From the NCBI RefSeq assembly GCF_026342835.1, contig NZ_JAPEMI010000001.1, forward strand, positions 4,408,501 to 4,472,500: DNA of 64,000 nucleotides, given 5' to 3'. Origin of the DNA: Streptomyces sp. NBC_00154 (GTDB taxonomy: Bacteria; Actinomycetota; Actinomycetes; Streptomycetales; Streptomycetaceae). Below the pieces are notes generated by a model. That model worked only from the letters and a program-made list of their open reading frames with translations, did not search any database and had not been told where the DNA came from. Below, piece by piece: positions 9,062-17,904 of the stretch. The first letter of the stretch is position 1. Each line of letters opens with the position of its first letter. Both the position numbers and the translations under genes were made by a program.

Positions 9062-9973
9062 TCAGCCCTTTACTCCGGTCAGTGTGACGCCCTCGACGAA
9101 AGCCTTCTGAGCGAAGAAGAAGACGAGGATCACGGGGGCCATGACCAGTACGGTCGCGGCCATGGTCAGGTTCCAGTCGGTGTGGTGCGCGCCCTTGAAG
9201 GACTCCAGTCCGTAACTGAGCGTCCAGGCGGCCGGGTTCTCGGAGGCGTAGATCTGCGGCCCGAAGTAGTCGTTCCAGGCGTAGAAGAACTGGAACAGCG
9301 CGACGGCGGCGATGCCCGGCCTGGCCATCGGCACCACGACCTTCAGCAGGGCGCGCAGTTCGCCGCAGCCGTCGACCTTCGCCGCGTCGAGGTACTCGTT
9401 CGGGATGGTCAGCAGGAACTGCCGCAGCAGGAAGATGGAGAACGCGTCACCGAAGACCATCGGGATGATCAGCGGCCAGAGCGTCCCGGACATGTCCAGC
9501 TGCTTCGCCCAGAACAGATACATCGGGATGACGACGACCTGCGGCGGCAGCATCATCATCGAGATGACGAGCATCAGCGACAGCTGCCGGCCGCGGAAGC
9601 GGAACTTGGCGAGCGCGTACGCCACGGGCAGCGACGACACGACCGTGAGGACGGTGCCGAGCCCCGCGTACAGCAGGGTGTTCTTCCACCAGGTCAGGAA
9701 GCCCGGGGTGTCGAAGACCCTGCGGTAGTTGCTCCACTCGAAGGGGTGCGGCCACAGATCGCGGGTCAGCGCCTGCTGGTCGCTCATCAGCGAGGTGAGG
9801 AACAGGAAGACGAAGGGCAGCACGAAGAAGAGCGCGGCCGCGACGCCGAGCGCGTGCACGGCGATCCAGTTCAGGAGTGCCTTGCGGCGTGCGACGCGTT
9901 CGGCCGGGGTGACCGGCCCGGCGGACGGGTCGGTGGCCTTGAAGGTGTCGAGAGCCTGCGCCACGTCACTCAC
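9062..9973 (-). CDS. Sugar ABC transporter permease, MalG type
   Basis: A 303-residue inner-membrane permease of the carbohydrate uptake CUT1 group, with about six membrane helices. The first helix is near residues 35-60, and the EAA coupling loop is near residues 195-215 (EYLDAAKVDGCGELRALLKV). It forms the translocation pore with the permease encoded just upstream, whose 3' end it overlaps by 8 nt. No ATPase gene is present in the operon; in Streptomyces such importers commonly share the MsiK ATPase encoded elsewhere, which is an inference here. Confidence 0.92.
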   Translation of the reverse strand: MSDVAQALDTFKATDPSAGPVTPAERVARRKALLNWIAVHALGVAAALFFVLPFVFLFLTSLMSDQQALTRDLWPHPFEWSNYRRVFDTPGFLTWWKNTLLYAGLGTVLTVVSSLPVAYALAKFRFRGRQLSLMLVISMMMLPPQVVVIPMYLFWAKQLDMSGTLWPLIIPMVFGDAFSIFLLRQFLLTIPNEYLDAAKVDGCGELRALLKVVVPMARPGIAAVALFQFFYAWNDYFGPQIYASENPAAWTLSYGLESFKGAHHTDWNLTMAATVLVMAPVILVFFFAQKAFVEGVTLTGVKG

Positions 9974-10907
9974 CTGCCTGGATCAGCCCGCTGCGGCGCC
10001 GCATCAGCAGTGCGGTGAACGCCATGGCGAGTACGAAGAGAACGAGCGCGACCACACAGGCGGACCCGTAGTCGAAACGCTGGAAGCCGAGGTTGTAGAC
10101 GAGCTGCGGAAGCGTCAGTGTCGACTTGTCGGGATAGCCCGGTTCGAACTGCTGCCCGGAGCCGCCCATCACCCCCGAGGCGACCTTCCCCGCCACGAGT
10201 GGCTGGGTGTAGTACTGCATCGTCTGGATGATCCCGGTGACCACGGCGAACATCACGATCGGCGAGATGTTCGGCAGTGTGACGAAGCGGAACCGCTGGA
10301 ACGAGGTCGCCCCGTCCAGCTCCGCCGCCTCGTACTGCTCCTTCGGTACGTCGAGCAGCGCGGCCATGAAGATCACCATCAGGTCGCCCACCCCCCACAC
10401 CGCGAGCGCGGTCAGGGCCGGCTTGGACCAGGCGGCGTCGGTGAACCAGCCCGGCGTGGGCAGCCCCAGATCGCCGAGGATCGAATTGACCGGCCCCGTC
10501 CCCGGGTTGAGCAGGAAGACGAAACCCAGGGTCGCCGCGACCGGCGGGGCCAGATACGGCAGGTAGAACAGGGTGCGGAAGACACCCGCACCCGTCTTGA
10601 TCTTGGTGATCAGCAGGCCGACGCCGAGACCGAAGACGACCCGGCAGCTGACCATCACCACGACCAGCCACAGGGTGTTCTGCAGGGCGGGCCAGAACAG
10701 CGGGTAGTCGTTGAAGACGTACGACCAGTTCTTCAGCCCGTTGAACTCCGGGGCCGCGAAACCGTCGTAGTGGGTGAAGGAGAAATAGAGCGTGGAGATC
10801 AGCGGGTAGGCGAAGAAGACGCAGAATCCGATCAGCCACGGCGACATGAAGGCCGTCGTTCGAAGCGCCGCACGGCGGCGCTTCGAACGGAGTGTGTACG
10901 TGCTCAT
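9966..10907 (-). CDS. Sugar ABC transporter permease, MalF type
   Basis: A 313-residue CUT1 permease with about six membrane helices. The first is at residues 18-40 after a basic N-terminus, and the EAA loop is near residues 195-220 (YEAAELDGATSFQRFRFV). It lies 7 nt after the binding-protein gene and overlaps the second permease, so the three are one transcription unit. Substrate is not determinable from this protein. Confidence 0.92.
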   Translation of the reverse strand: MSTYTLRSKRRRAALRTTAFMSPWLIGFCVFFAYPLISTLYFSFTHYDGFAAPEFNGLKNWSYVFNDYPLFWPALQNTLWLVVVMVSCRVVFGLGVGLLITKIKTGAGVFRTLFYLPYLAPPVAATLGFVFLLNPGTGPVNSILGDLGLPTPGWFTDAAWSKPALTALAVWGVGDLMVIFMAALLDVPKEQYEAAELDGATSFQRFRFVTLPNISPIVMFAVVTGIIQTMQYYTQPLVAGKVASGVMGGSGQQFEPGYPDKSTLTLPQLVYNLGFQRFDYGSACVVALVLFVLAMAFTALLMRRRSGLIQAGE

Positions 10908-10914
10908 CGCGGTG

Positions 10915-12252
10915 CTACTTCGCCTGTGCGACGGCTGCGTCGATTTCCTCGGCGGTCTTCTCCAGACCCGCCTTGATGTCCGTCTGCTTGCCCTTCTCGA
11001 TGTCGAATCCGAGGTTCTGCAGGGACACCAGGTACGCGCCGCCGTTCACCGAGGGCGGGGTGGTGGTGCTGTGGGGGTTCGCGGCGATGTCCAGGAAGGT
11101 CTTGAACCGCGGGTCGTACTTCAGCTTCGGCGACTTCAGGGCCGCCAACGTCGACGGCACATTGTGGATGGCGTTGGCGAAGGCGACCACCGCGTCGGTG
11201 TCGGTCGTCATGAACTTCACCAGCTCCCACGCCGCGTTCTGCTTGGTGGAGGTGGACGCGATACCGGCGATTGTGCCGGTCAGGTAGCCCTTGCCGTACG
11301 TGTCGGCCTCGTCGTCGGCGACGGGCATCGGGGCCACCCCGATCTCGAACTTCGGCTTGGTGTCCTCGGCCATGCCGAGCCGCCACTCACCGTCCAGCTG
11401 CATGGCCACCTGGCCGGTGTGGAACGGGTGCTTGGCGCCCCACTCGTCACCGAACGAGGTGCGGTACTTCTCCAACTTCGCGTAGCCGCCCAGGTCGTCG
11501 ACCAGCTTCTTCTGCGTGGCGAGCATGGACGCGAAGGCGGGGTCCTTGGCGATGTTCGACTTGCCGTCGGCGTCGAAGTACGTCGGGTTCCAGCCGCCGA
11601 GGTAGTGCTCGGTCGTCGACTCGTAGCCGTGATAGTTCGGCATGAAGCCCAGCTGCTCGTACGAGTCGCCCTTGGTCTTCGTCAGCTTCTTGGCGTCCTC
11701 GGCCAATTCGGACCAGGTCTTCGGCGGGGCGGTGATCCCGGCCGCCTTGAACGCGTCCTTGTTGTAGTACAGCCCGTACGCGTCACCGAGCAGCGGCAGC
11801 GTGCAGCGCACCCCGTTGTACTGGGTGTACTCGTTCATCGCCTTCGGGAACGTCTTGTCGGGGTCGATCCCGTCCTTCTTCAGGAAGGAGTTCAGATCGA
11901 TGAAGGCCTTGGACGAGCAGAATTTGCCCACATTGTTCGTGGTGAACGAGGACACCACGTCAGGTGCCTTGGAACCGCCCGCGCGCAGAGCCTGGTTGAT
12001 CTTGTCGTCGGTCATGTTGCCGACGACCTTCACATGGATGTTCGGGTGCGCCTTCTCGAAGGAGTCGACGGTGGCCTGAATGGCCTTGACCTCGCTCGGG
12101 GCACTCCAGCCGTGCCAGAAGTTGATGGTCGTCTCCTTGGACGGATCATCACTGGCGCCGTTGCTGCTCTGACCGGTACAGGCAGAGGCGAAGAGGGATA
12201 TCGCGGCGGTCGCGGCGAGCGCGGCGGCCGTCTTCCGGCGGTTTCCGGACAT
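10915..12252 (-). CDS. Sugar ABC transporter solute-binding lipoprotein
   Basis: A 445-residue exported family-1 sugar-binding protein and the first gene of the importer operon. A basic, hydrophobic signal peptide ends in a lipobox-like FASAC, giving lipidation at C25. The mature protein opens with INFWHGW, a typical start for this family, and contains aromatic residues suited to stacking on sugars. It is followed closely by both permeases, then GH4 and kinase genes. The promoter should lie in the 101-nt gap after the ROK regulator gene; I could not find a copy of the ROK palindrome there. Confidence 0.93.
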   Translation of the reverse strand: MSGNRRKTAAALAATAAISLFASACTGQSSNGASDDPSKETTINFWHGWSAPSEVKAIQATVDSFEKAHPNIHVKVVGNMTDDKINQALRAGGSKAPDVVSSFTTNNVGKFCSSKAFIDLNSFLKKDGIDPDKTFPKAMNEYTQYNGVRCTLPLLGDAYGLYYNKDAFKAAGITAPPKTWSELAEDAKKLTKTKGDSYEQLGFMPNYHGYESTTEHYLGGWNPTYFDADGKSNIAKDPAFASMLATQKKLVDDLGGYAKLEKYRTSFGDEWGAKHPFHTGQVAMQLDGEWRLGMAEDTKPKFEIGVAPMPVADDEADTYGKGYLTGTIAGIASTSTKQNAAWELVKFMTTDTDAVVAFANAIHNVPSTLAALKSPKLKYDPRFKTFLDIAANPHSTTTPPSVNGGAYLVSLQNLGFDIEKGKQTDIKAGLEKTAEEIDAAVAQAK

Positions 12253-12353
12253 GGCAGTGTCTCCCGATGGGTTGGGACGGGGAAGAGGCTGGATCTGCGA
12301 ACGTGCGGGTCTGTGAAGGTGCGGGTCCGCATGGGGACGGCCGCGGCAGGGGA

Positions 12354-13577
12354 TCAGCGTGAGGTGTCGAAGACTTCGTCGCGGGTCGTGACGAGGGCGC
12401 TCTCCAGTGCCCCGCGCAGTACGGGCCGGTGGGTCACGGCGCCGGTGATCAGCCGGGGCCGGGAGGCCGCCAGCTCGGCGAGTTCCGCCTGAACCCGCTC
12501 GCGCAACGGTTCGCCGCCGGCTGTGATCAACTCGCCCGAGAGCACCACGAGTTCGGGGTCGAGCACGGCGATCATGGAAGCCAGGCCGGTCGCGAGCCCG
12601 GTGGCGAACAGATCGAGGAGCCGGGGGTACGGGCCGTCCTCGCCGCACTCCGCGACCTCGGCGGCCCGGGCGATCAGACCGGCCGCGACCTCATGGTGGG
12701 TGCCGTCCGCGCGGCTCAGTTCGTCGTCTATGCCGAGCTGCCCGGCCAGCCGGGACAGCACCTGCGCGCCCGCCAGTTCCTGGAAGCCGCCCGAGTTCGC
12801 CTTGGTGACCTGGCGGACCAGCGGGGCGCCGGGCACCGGCAGGAAGCCGACCTCACCGGCGCCGCCGGTGAAGCCGCGGTGCAGCCGTCCGTTGATGACG
12901 AGGGCGGCACCGAGCCCCTCCTCGTTCCACAGCAGGACGAAGTCGTCGTGTCCACGGGCCGCCCCGAGCCGCTGCTCGGCCACGGCGACGAGGTTCACAT
13001 CGTTCTCGTACTCGACCGGCATCGGCAGGAACGCGGCCAGCTCGTCGAGCAGTGTGGGGGAGTGCCAGCCGGGCAGGTGGGAGGCGTACCGCAGCCGTCC
13101 GGTGCCGGGGTCGAAGGCGCCCGGTGTGCCGATGACCACCCGGTGCACCTCGGCGCGGGTGAGTCCGGCGTCCTTGACCGCGCCGTCCAGCGCCTCGGTC
13201 ACCTGCCGTACCACGCTGTCGGCGCGCCGGCCGGGGGTGCGCAGCTCGAACTCGCCGACCGTCTCACCGGTCACGTCGGCGACGGCGGCGACGATCCGCT
13301 GGGCGTTCACATCGAGCCCGGCGACATGGGCGGCCCGGGCGTTCACCGCGTACAGCTGGGCGTTGGGCCCCGGCCGTCCCGCGACGGTGCCGGTGGCGAC
13401 GACCAGACCGGCCGCCTCCAGTCGGGCCAGCAGCTGCGAGGCGGTGGGCTTGGAGAGGCCCGTCAGCTTGCCGATCCTGGTCCGGGAGAGGGGGCCGTGC
13501 TCCAGCAGCAGATCGAGGGCGGCCCGGTCGTTCATGGCCCGCAGGACGCGGGGGGTACCCGGTGTCGTTCCGGCCAT
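12354..13577 (-). CDS. ROK family transcriptional regulator
   Basis: A 407-residue ROK (repressor, ORF, kinase) protein. The N-terminal winged helix (residues 20-75, including TRIGKLTGLSKPTASQLLARL) binds DNA and a sugar-kinase-like domain follows. An intact ATP/sugar kinase signature is not obvious, so it is called a regulator rather than a kinase. It sits directly upstream of the ABC/GH4/kinase operon on the same strand and is its probable local repressor. ATG 13577 was chosen over upstream in-frame codons because the TAGGAAA palindrome at 13595-13609 lies just before it, as expected for autoregulation. Confidence 0.9.
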   Translation of the reverse strand: MAGTTPGTPRVLRAMNDRAALDLLLEHGPLSRTRIGKLTGLSKPTASQLLARLEAAGLVVATGTVAGRPGPNAQLYAVNARAAHVAGLDVNAQRIVAAVADVTGETVGEFELRTPGRRADSVVRQVTEALDGAVKDAGLTRAEVHRVVIGTPGAFDPGTGRLRYASHLPGWHSPTLLDELAAFLPMPVEYENDVNLVAVAEQRLGAARGHDDFVLLWNEEGLGAALVINGRLHRGFTGGAGEVGFLPVPGAPLVRQVTKANSGGFQELAGAQVLSRLAGQLGIDDELSRADGTHHEVAAGLIARAAEVAECGEDGPYPRLLDLFATGLATGLASMIAVLDPELVVLSGELITAGGEPLRERVQAELAELAASRPRLITGAVTHRPVLRGALESALVTTRDEVFDTSR

Positions 13578-13594
13578 GAGCACCTGCCCTCTGT

Positions 13595-13609
13595 TAGGAA
13601 ACTTTCCTA
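13595..13609. promoter_or_regulatory. Candidate ROK operator
   Basis: A perfect 15-bp inverted repeat, TAGGAAA-C-TTTCCTA, lies 18 nt upstream of the ROK regulator start codon. Its A/T-rich arms stand out in GC-rich DNA. Its position suggests autorepression; the regulator-site assignment is inferred. Confidence 0.6.
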
Positions 13610-13692
13610 TTCGGTGAGAGGACGGTATGGCGCACGTCACCGGCCCGTCAATGGGCAGGGCTTCGCCGGCAACCAAAGCGTTACCTGGAGGG

Positions 13693-13746
13693 CCGGTCAA
13701 GCCGCATTCACGTCAAGGTGCGCGGCCCGGTCAAGCCGCTTTCACG
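13693..13746. repeat. Two-copy 20-bp direct repeat
   Basis: CCGGTCAAGCCGC(A/T)TTCACG occurs at 13693-13712 and 13727-13746 with one mismatch, 34 bp apart, in the gap between the ROK gene and the mscS terminator region. No function is evident. Confidence 0.6.
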
Positions 13747-13751
13747 CGAAA

Positions 13752-13792
13752 GGGCGCCCGGCGCGGCTCCTTGCGGGCCGGGCCGGACGCCC
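13752..13792 (-). terminator. Probable terminator of the MscS gene
   Basis: GGGCG/CGCCC and CCCGGC/GCCGGG arms between 13752 and 13792 can form an imperfect GC-rich hairpin just past the MscS stop codon. Confidence 0.45.
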
Positions 13793-13806
13793 CTGGATCC
13801 GGGGTC

Positions 13807-14877
13807 CTACTTGCCCAGGTTCTGCGACGGCGGGGTGATCGGTGACGTGGCCAGCGACTGCGGCGACGTCGTCGACGCGTACGCCGACGGGGCGGCCATT
13901 GCGGCCGTCGGGTCCGCCGCCGACGGCTCGTCCGGCTGCGCCGGTACGCCGCCGACCATCCGGATGCCTGCCTCGTCGAAGGCCACCTTGATCCGCCAGC
14001 GCAGCTCGCGCTCCACGCCCAGGGACTTGCCCGGCATCGTCTTGGCCGTCACCCGGACCGTCATCGAGTCGAGGAGCACGGAGTCCAGGCCGAGGATCTC
14101 CACCGGACCCCACAGGCGCTCGCTCCACGGGTCCTCCTTGGCCATCGTCGCGGCGGCCTCGGTGATCACCGTACGTACCCGGTCGAGATCCTCCGTGGGG
14201 CGCACCTGCACGTCGACCCCGGCGGTCGACCAGCCCTGGCTGAGGTTGCCGATCCGCTTCACCTCGCCGTTGCGGACGTACCAGATCTCACCGTTGTCAC
14301 CGCGCAGCTTGGTGACCCGCAGCCCGACCTCGATGACCTCGCCGGAGGCGACACCCGCGTCGATGGTGTCGCCGACGCCGTACTGGTCCTCCAGGATCAT
14401 GAAGACGCCTGAGAGGAAGTCGGTGACGAGGTTGCGCGCGCCGAAGCCGAGCGCCACACCGGCGACACCGGCGGAGGCGAGCAGCGGGGCCAGATCGATC
14501 TGGAACGCGCCCAGGATCATCAGGCCGGCCGTACCGAGGATCAGGAAGGAGGCGACCGACCGGAGGACGGACCCGATGGCCTCGGAGCGCTGACGGCGCC
14601 GTTCCGCATTGACCAGCAGCCCGCCGAGCGCGGTGCCTTCGACGGCCTGGGCGCTGCGGTTCATCCGCTCGATGAGCTTGCTGAGAGCACGACGGATCGC
14701 GATGCGCAACACGATCGCGATCGCCGCGATGAGAAGGATGCGTAGACCGGTGTTCAGCCAGGTGGACCAGTTCTCCTCCACCCAGCCCGCGGCATCGCCT
14801 GCCTGCCTGGCGGCTTCGTCCAGCGAGCCGCCCGGCTCGGGTGACGGGGCAGCGGCCAACAGCGCGGACAGGGACAC
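13807..14877 (-). CDS. MscS-family mechanosensitive ion channel
   Basis: A 356-residue small-conductance mechanosensitive channel. There are three N-terminal membrane helices (about residues 35-60, 100-120 and 125-150). The pore-lining TM3 is Gly/Ala rich with GVAGVALGFGARNLVTDF, followed by the beta domain with QYGVGDTIDAG, where family members show a conserved hydrophilic turn. The C-terminal 40 residues are Ala/Pro/Ser rich and presumably disordered. The GTG start at 14877 has a GGAGG site 7 nt upstream; the longer open frame reaching 15375 lacks such a site. It is transcribed divergently from the HNH nuclease gene. Confidence 0.92.
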   Translation of the reverse strand: MSLSALLAAAPSPEPGGSLDEAARQAGDAAGWVEENWSTWLNTGLRILLIAAIAIVLRIAIRRALSKLIERMNRSAQAVEGTALGGLLVNAERRRQRSEAIGSVLRSVASFLILGTAGLMILGAFQIDLAPLLASAGVAGVALGFGARNLVTDFLSGVFMILEDQYGVGDTIDAGVASGEVIEVGLRVTKLRGDNGEIWYVRNGEVKRIGNLSQGWSTAGVDVQVRPTEDLDRVRTVITEAAATMAKEDPWSERLWGPVEILGLDSVLLDSMTVRVTAKTMPGKSLGVERELRWRIKVAFDEAGIRMVGGVPAQPDEPSAADPTAAMAAPSAYASTTSPQSLATSPITPPSQNLGK

Positions 14878-15241
14878 GGCGGAACCTCCATATGGGCGAG
14901 GGCTGACCAACCACACTAACGGGGCATCCGGAATGCTCCGTTGCCGTGACGGAGGGGAGAGACCCGTTCGGACCGGGGATACAGAAGGTGTGGGGGCCGG
15001 AGCCGAATCAGGGCGCCGGGCCGGGTGTGGCCGATCGCACACCGGGCCGGGGCCGCCGCGGCGGCGGCCTCGAAGCGCCTGATCCGGGGTCTTCGGGCGG
15101 TGCGCGCGACAGCGGGCCGGGGAAAATCCTTCCGGCCCGTTACTCGCACGTGGTGGCGCTTCCACCAGGCAGGAGGAGAGACTGAGATCGGATCGTCCCG
15201 GCGCGAGCCACGCGCCGCCGGCGTACAAGGAGGCATCCACC
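14878..15241. other. Divergent promoter region, mscS / HNH nuclease
   Basis: This 364-nt region separates two divergent starts and must hold both promoters. Both ribosome binding sites are visible: GGAGG for mscS near 14885 and AGGAGG near 15229 for the nuclease. A small GTGG/CCAC hairpin occurs near 15150-15168. I see no gene in it. Confidence 0.45.
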
Positions 15242-15778
15242 GTGCCGCATGTCCTGGTTCTCAATGCGTCGTACGAGCCGCTCGGCGTCGTACCGCTCCG
15301 CCGCGCGCTCGTCCTCGTCCTCGAGAACAAGGCCATCTGCCTCGAGGAGTCCGGCGCCTTCATGCACAGTGCCACCCGTGCTGTACCGGCACCCAGCGTC
15401 GTCCGCCTGAAGCGGTTCGTACGGGTCCCCTACCGGGGGCCCGTTCCACTCACCCGCCGGGCGCTCTTCGCCAGGGACGGCGGCCGCTGCATGTACTGCG
15501 GCGCCGCCGCGACCAGCGTCGACCATGTCATTCCACGCAGCCGTGGTGGCCAGCACGCCTGGGACAACGTGGTGGCGGCCTGCCGCCGCTGCAACCACGT
15601 CAAGGCCGACCGCCATCTGCCGGAGCTCGGCTGGCGGCTGCACCAACAGCCCGCCCCGCCGACCGGCCTCGCGTGGCGCATCATCGGGACGGGCCACCGG
15701 GACCCGCGATGGCTGCCGTACCTGCAACCGTTCGGCGCGGACGACGCAATGGCCCGGATCGATGGCATTTCAGCCTGA
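15242..15778 (+). CDS. HNH endonuclease
   Basis: A 178-residue protein with a complete zinc-stabilised HNH nuclease domain: C83-x2-C86, catalytic D94-H95 in SVDHVIPRS, N109 in WDNVV, and the second Cys pair C114-x2-C117 followed by N118-H119. The N-terminal 70 residues (LVLNASYEPLGVVPLRRAL) are typical of the actinobacterial and cyanobacterial stand-alone HNH family. It begins at a GTG with an AGGAGG site. The cellular role of this family is not established; restriction, repair and mobile-DNA functions are all possible. Confidence 0.93.
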   Translation: MPHVLVLNASYEPLGVVPLRRALVLVLENKAICLEESGAFMHSATRAVPAPSVVRLKRFVRVPYRGPVPLTRRALFARDGGRCMYCGAAATSVDHVIPRSRGGQHAWDNVVAACRRCNHVKADRHLPELGWRLHQQPAPPTGLAWRIIGTGHRDPRWLPYLQPFGADDAMARIDGISA

Positions 15779-15830
15779 CGATCCGGGCTTCTGCGTCTTC
15801 AGGGGGTGCGGATCCGCGGAGCGCCAAGCG

Positions 15831-17171
15831 CTACGTGAACCGCAGCTCCGTGGGGTGTGCCGCGCGCCGCAGCAGCGGCAGTGATGTCGCCGCGGCCAGC
15901 AGGCAGCCGGCGTACACCAGCACGGGTACGAGCAGCGGGAGCATCGAGGGCACGGAGCCGGGTGCGACAAGGGAGGCGTACGCGAGGTGCACCGCCATGC
16001 CGCCGATGCCTGCGAGCAGGACCGCGGGGGCCAGTGGGAGCGCGGTCTCCAGGAGGAGAGTCCTGGCCAGAACCGCGTGCGGTACTCCGGCCGCGGCCTG
16101 GGCGGCGAGTCCTCTGCGGCGAGTGGCAAGGGACTCGGCGGTGCCCACGGCGAGGCCGAAGAGGCTGATGACCAGGGCCACCAGGACGGCGGCCCCGGCG
16201 AGGTCGATACCCGTGGTGTAGAAATCGAGGTCGCCCGCCGAGTAGTTGCCCCCGCGCAACCCGGCGAGCAGCACTTCCCTCACCCCCACGAATCCCACCC
16301 CGACGACGGTCACCAGCAGCAGAGCGGCATGGGTACGCGCGGCGGCCCACGGGTCGTCCCTGAGGCGACCCGCGGCGATCAGTACCGCGGGACTCTTCGC
16401 ACGGAGCGTCAGCCGTCGGCCCATGAAGGCGGCCGAGGCCCCGGCCGCCCAGACCGCACCGGCTCCGGTGAGGAACACCACCGCGAACACCAGCAGCGGG
16501 AACGACGCCGCGTCGAGGCCGCTGCCCCGGAGGACGAGGAGGAAGGCCGCCGCGGCGATCAGCACCGTCGGAATCAGGAGCGCGAGCAGCGTCCGGTGTC
16601 CGCGCTCCGGCCGTACCCGGCGTACCCAGCCGAGCGGCGAGGCGACGACCCGGCGCAGTGCGAGCGCGCTCACCAGTGCCGCGACCACCGGCACGACGAG
16701 AACGACCACCACGAAAGCCGCCCAGGCCGACGGGGGCGGTGTGTGGCCGGAGCCGGTGAGGACCGCGGCGAAGACGGCGAACCCGCCGACCGATCCCGCC
16801 AGACACGCCAACGCGGACTCCAGCGCCGAGATGCGCCGCACCTGCGCGGGTGACGCCCCGGCGAGCCGCAGCCCGGCCATCCGCCGGTCGCGGTGCACGG
16901 CGCCGATGCGGGCGCACTGGCCGAGGAAACCGAGCACAGGGACGAGCAGGAGCAGCAGCGTGACCACCACACCGGCGCGCTGGCCGGGCTGGTTCAGCAG
17001 GCCGTGCCCGTACGGGATCGAGACCTGCCCCGAGACGGCGGCGACCGCGATCGCCGCGAGGGCGAAGCCCGTGGCGAGCAGGGCGCCCACCGCGGTGAGC
17101 GAGATCCGCCACCACTCACGGCGGTCGGAGCCGCGCGTCAGGATCCACGCGATGCGGGCGTCAGCCTTCAT
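15831..17171 (-). CDS. FtsX-like ABC transporter permease
   Basis: A 446-residue membrane protein with two FtsX-type halves. Membrane helices occur near residues 22-45, 65-90, 110-135 and 155-180, and again in the C-terminal half around residues 250-270, 310-330, 360-385 and 405-430. It lacks the large extracytoplasmic MacB domain, and with its ATPase partner resembles Streptomyces exporters of antimicrobial or lipid compounds. Its start overlaps the 3' end of the ATPase gene by 11 nt, so the two form an operon under the PadR regulator. Confidence 0.88.
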   Translation of the reverse strand: MKADARIAWILTRGSDRREWWRISLTAVGALLATGFALAAIAVAAVSGQVSIPYGHGLLNQPGQRAGVVVTLLLLLVPVLGFLGQCARIGAVHRDRRMAGLRLAGASPAQVRRISALESALACLAGSVGGFAVFAAVLTGSGHTPPPSAWAAFVVVVLVVPVVAALVSALALRRVVASPLGWVRRVRPERGHRTLLALLIPTVLIAAAAFLLVLRGSGLDAASFPLLVFAVVFLTGAGAVWAAGASAAFMGRRLTLRAKSPAVLIAAGRLRDDPWAAARTHAALLLVTVVGVGFVGVREVLLAGLRGGNYSAGDLDFYTTGIDLAGAAVLVALVISLFGLAVGTAESLATRRRGLAAQAAAGVPHAVLARTLLLETALPLAPAVLLAGIGGMAVHLAYASLVAPGSVPSMLPLLVPVLVYAGCLLAAATSLPLLRRAAHPTELRFT

Positions 17172-17904
17172 GGTGAGCGACCTCCTGGGCGGTGAACTGC
17201 GCCGTGCCGGAGTGGACGGCCCCGTCCCGCAGCCACACCTCCCGGTCCGCGTACGCCGCGATCTGTGCGTCATGTGTGATCAACAGCACCGCGGTGCCGG
17301 ACTCGCGGGCGGCGTGCACCAGAGCGGTCATCACCTGCTCCCCGGCGAGCGAGTCGAGCGCGCCGGTCGGCTCGTCCGCGAAGACGGCCTTCGGCCCTGT
17401 CACCAACGCCCGTGCCAGTGCGACCCGTTGACTCTGGCCGCCACTCAGCTCGCCGGGCCGCAGACCGGCCTGTCCGCGCACGCCGAAGCGCTCCAGCCAC
17501 TCGTCCGCCCGACTCTGCGCCTCGGTGCGGGCGGTCCCCGCGAGCAGCAGCGGCAGCGCCACGTTGTCGAGCACGGTGAGCTCGGGGATCAGCTGCCCGA
17601 ACTGGAACACCACGCCGAAGTCGGTGCGCCGCAGCTCACTGAGGCGCGCCTCGGGCATCCGGTCGAGCCGCTCCTGTCCGTACGAGACCGAACCCTCGTC
17701 GGGACGGACGATCCCGGCCAGGCAGTGCAGCAGCGTGGACTTTCCGCTGCCGCTGGCGCCGGTGACGGCGAGAATCTCACCTGCGTGGAGGTCGACCGAC
17801 GCGCCGCGCAGCGCCTGGGCGGCCCTCCCGTACGACTTCTTCAGGCCTGTGGCCGTGAGCAGGGGCGCTGTCGCCCGGGAGGGCTGCTCGGGTTGCGTAC
17901 TCAT
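17161..17904 (-). CDS. ABC transporter ATP-binding protein (LolD/MacB type)
   Basis: A 247-residue ATPase with Walker A GASGSGKST (residues 50-58), a Q-loop within FQFGQLIPE, the ABC signature LSGGQSQRVALAR and Walker B AVFADEPTGALD. It powers the adjacent FtsX-like permease. The ATG start overlaps the PadR stop codon as ATGA. Confidence 0.95.
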   Translation of the reverse strand: MSTQPEQPSRATAPLLTATGLKKSYGRAAQALRGASVDLHAGEILAVTGASGSGKSTLLHCLAGIVRPDEGSVSYGQERLDRMPEARLSELRRTDFGVVFQFGQLIPELTVLDNVALPLLLAGTARTEAQSRADEWLERFGVRGQAGLRPGELSGGQSQRVALARALVTGPKAVFADEPTGALDSLAGEQVMTALVHAARESGTAVLLITHDAQIAAYADREVWLRDGAVHSGTAQFTAQEVAHHEG

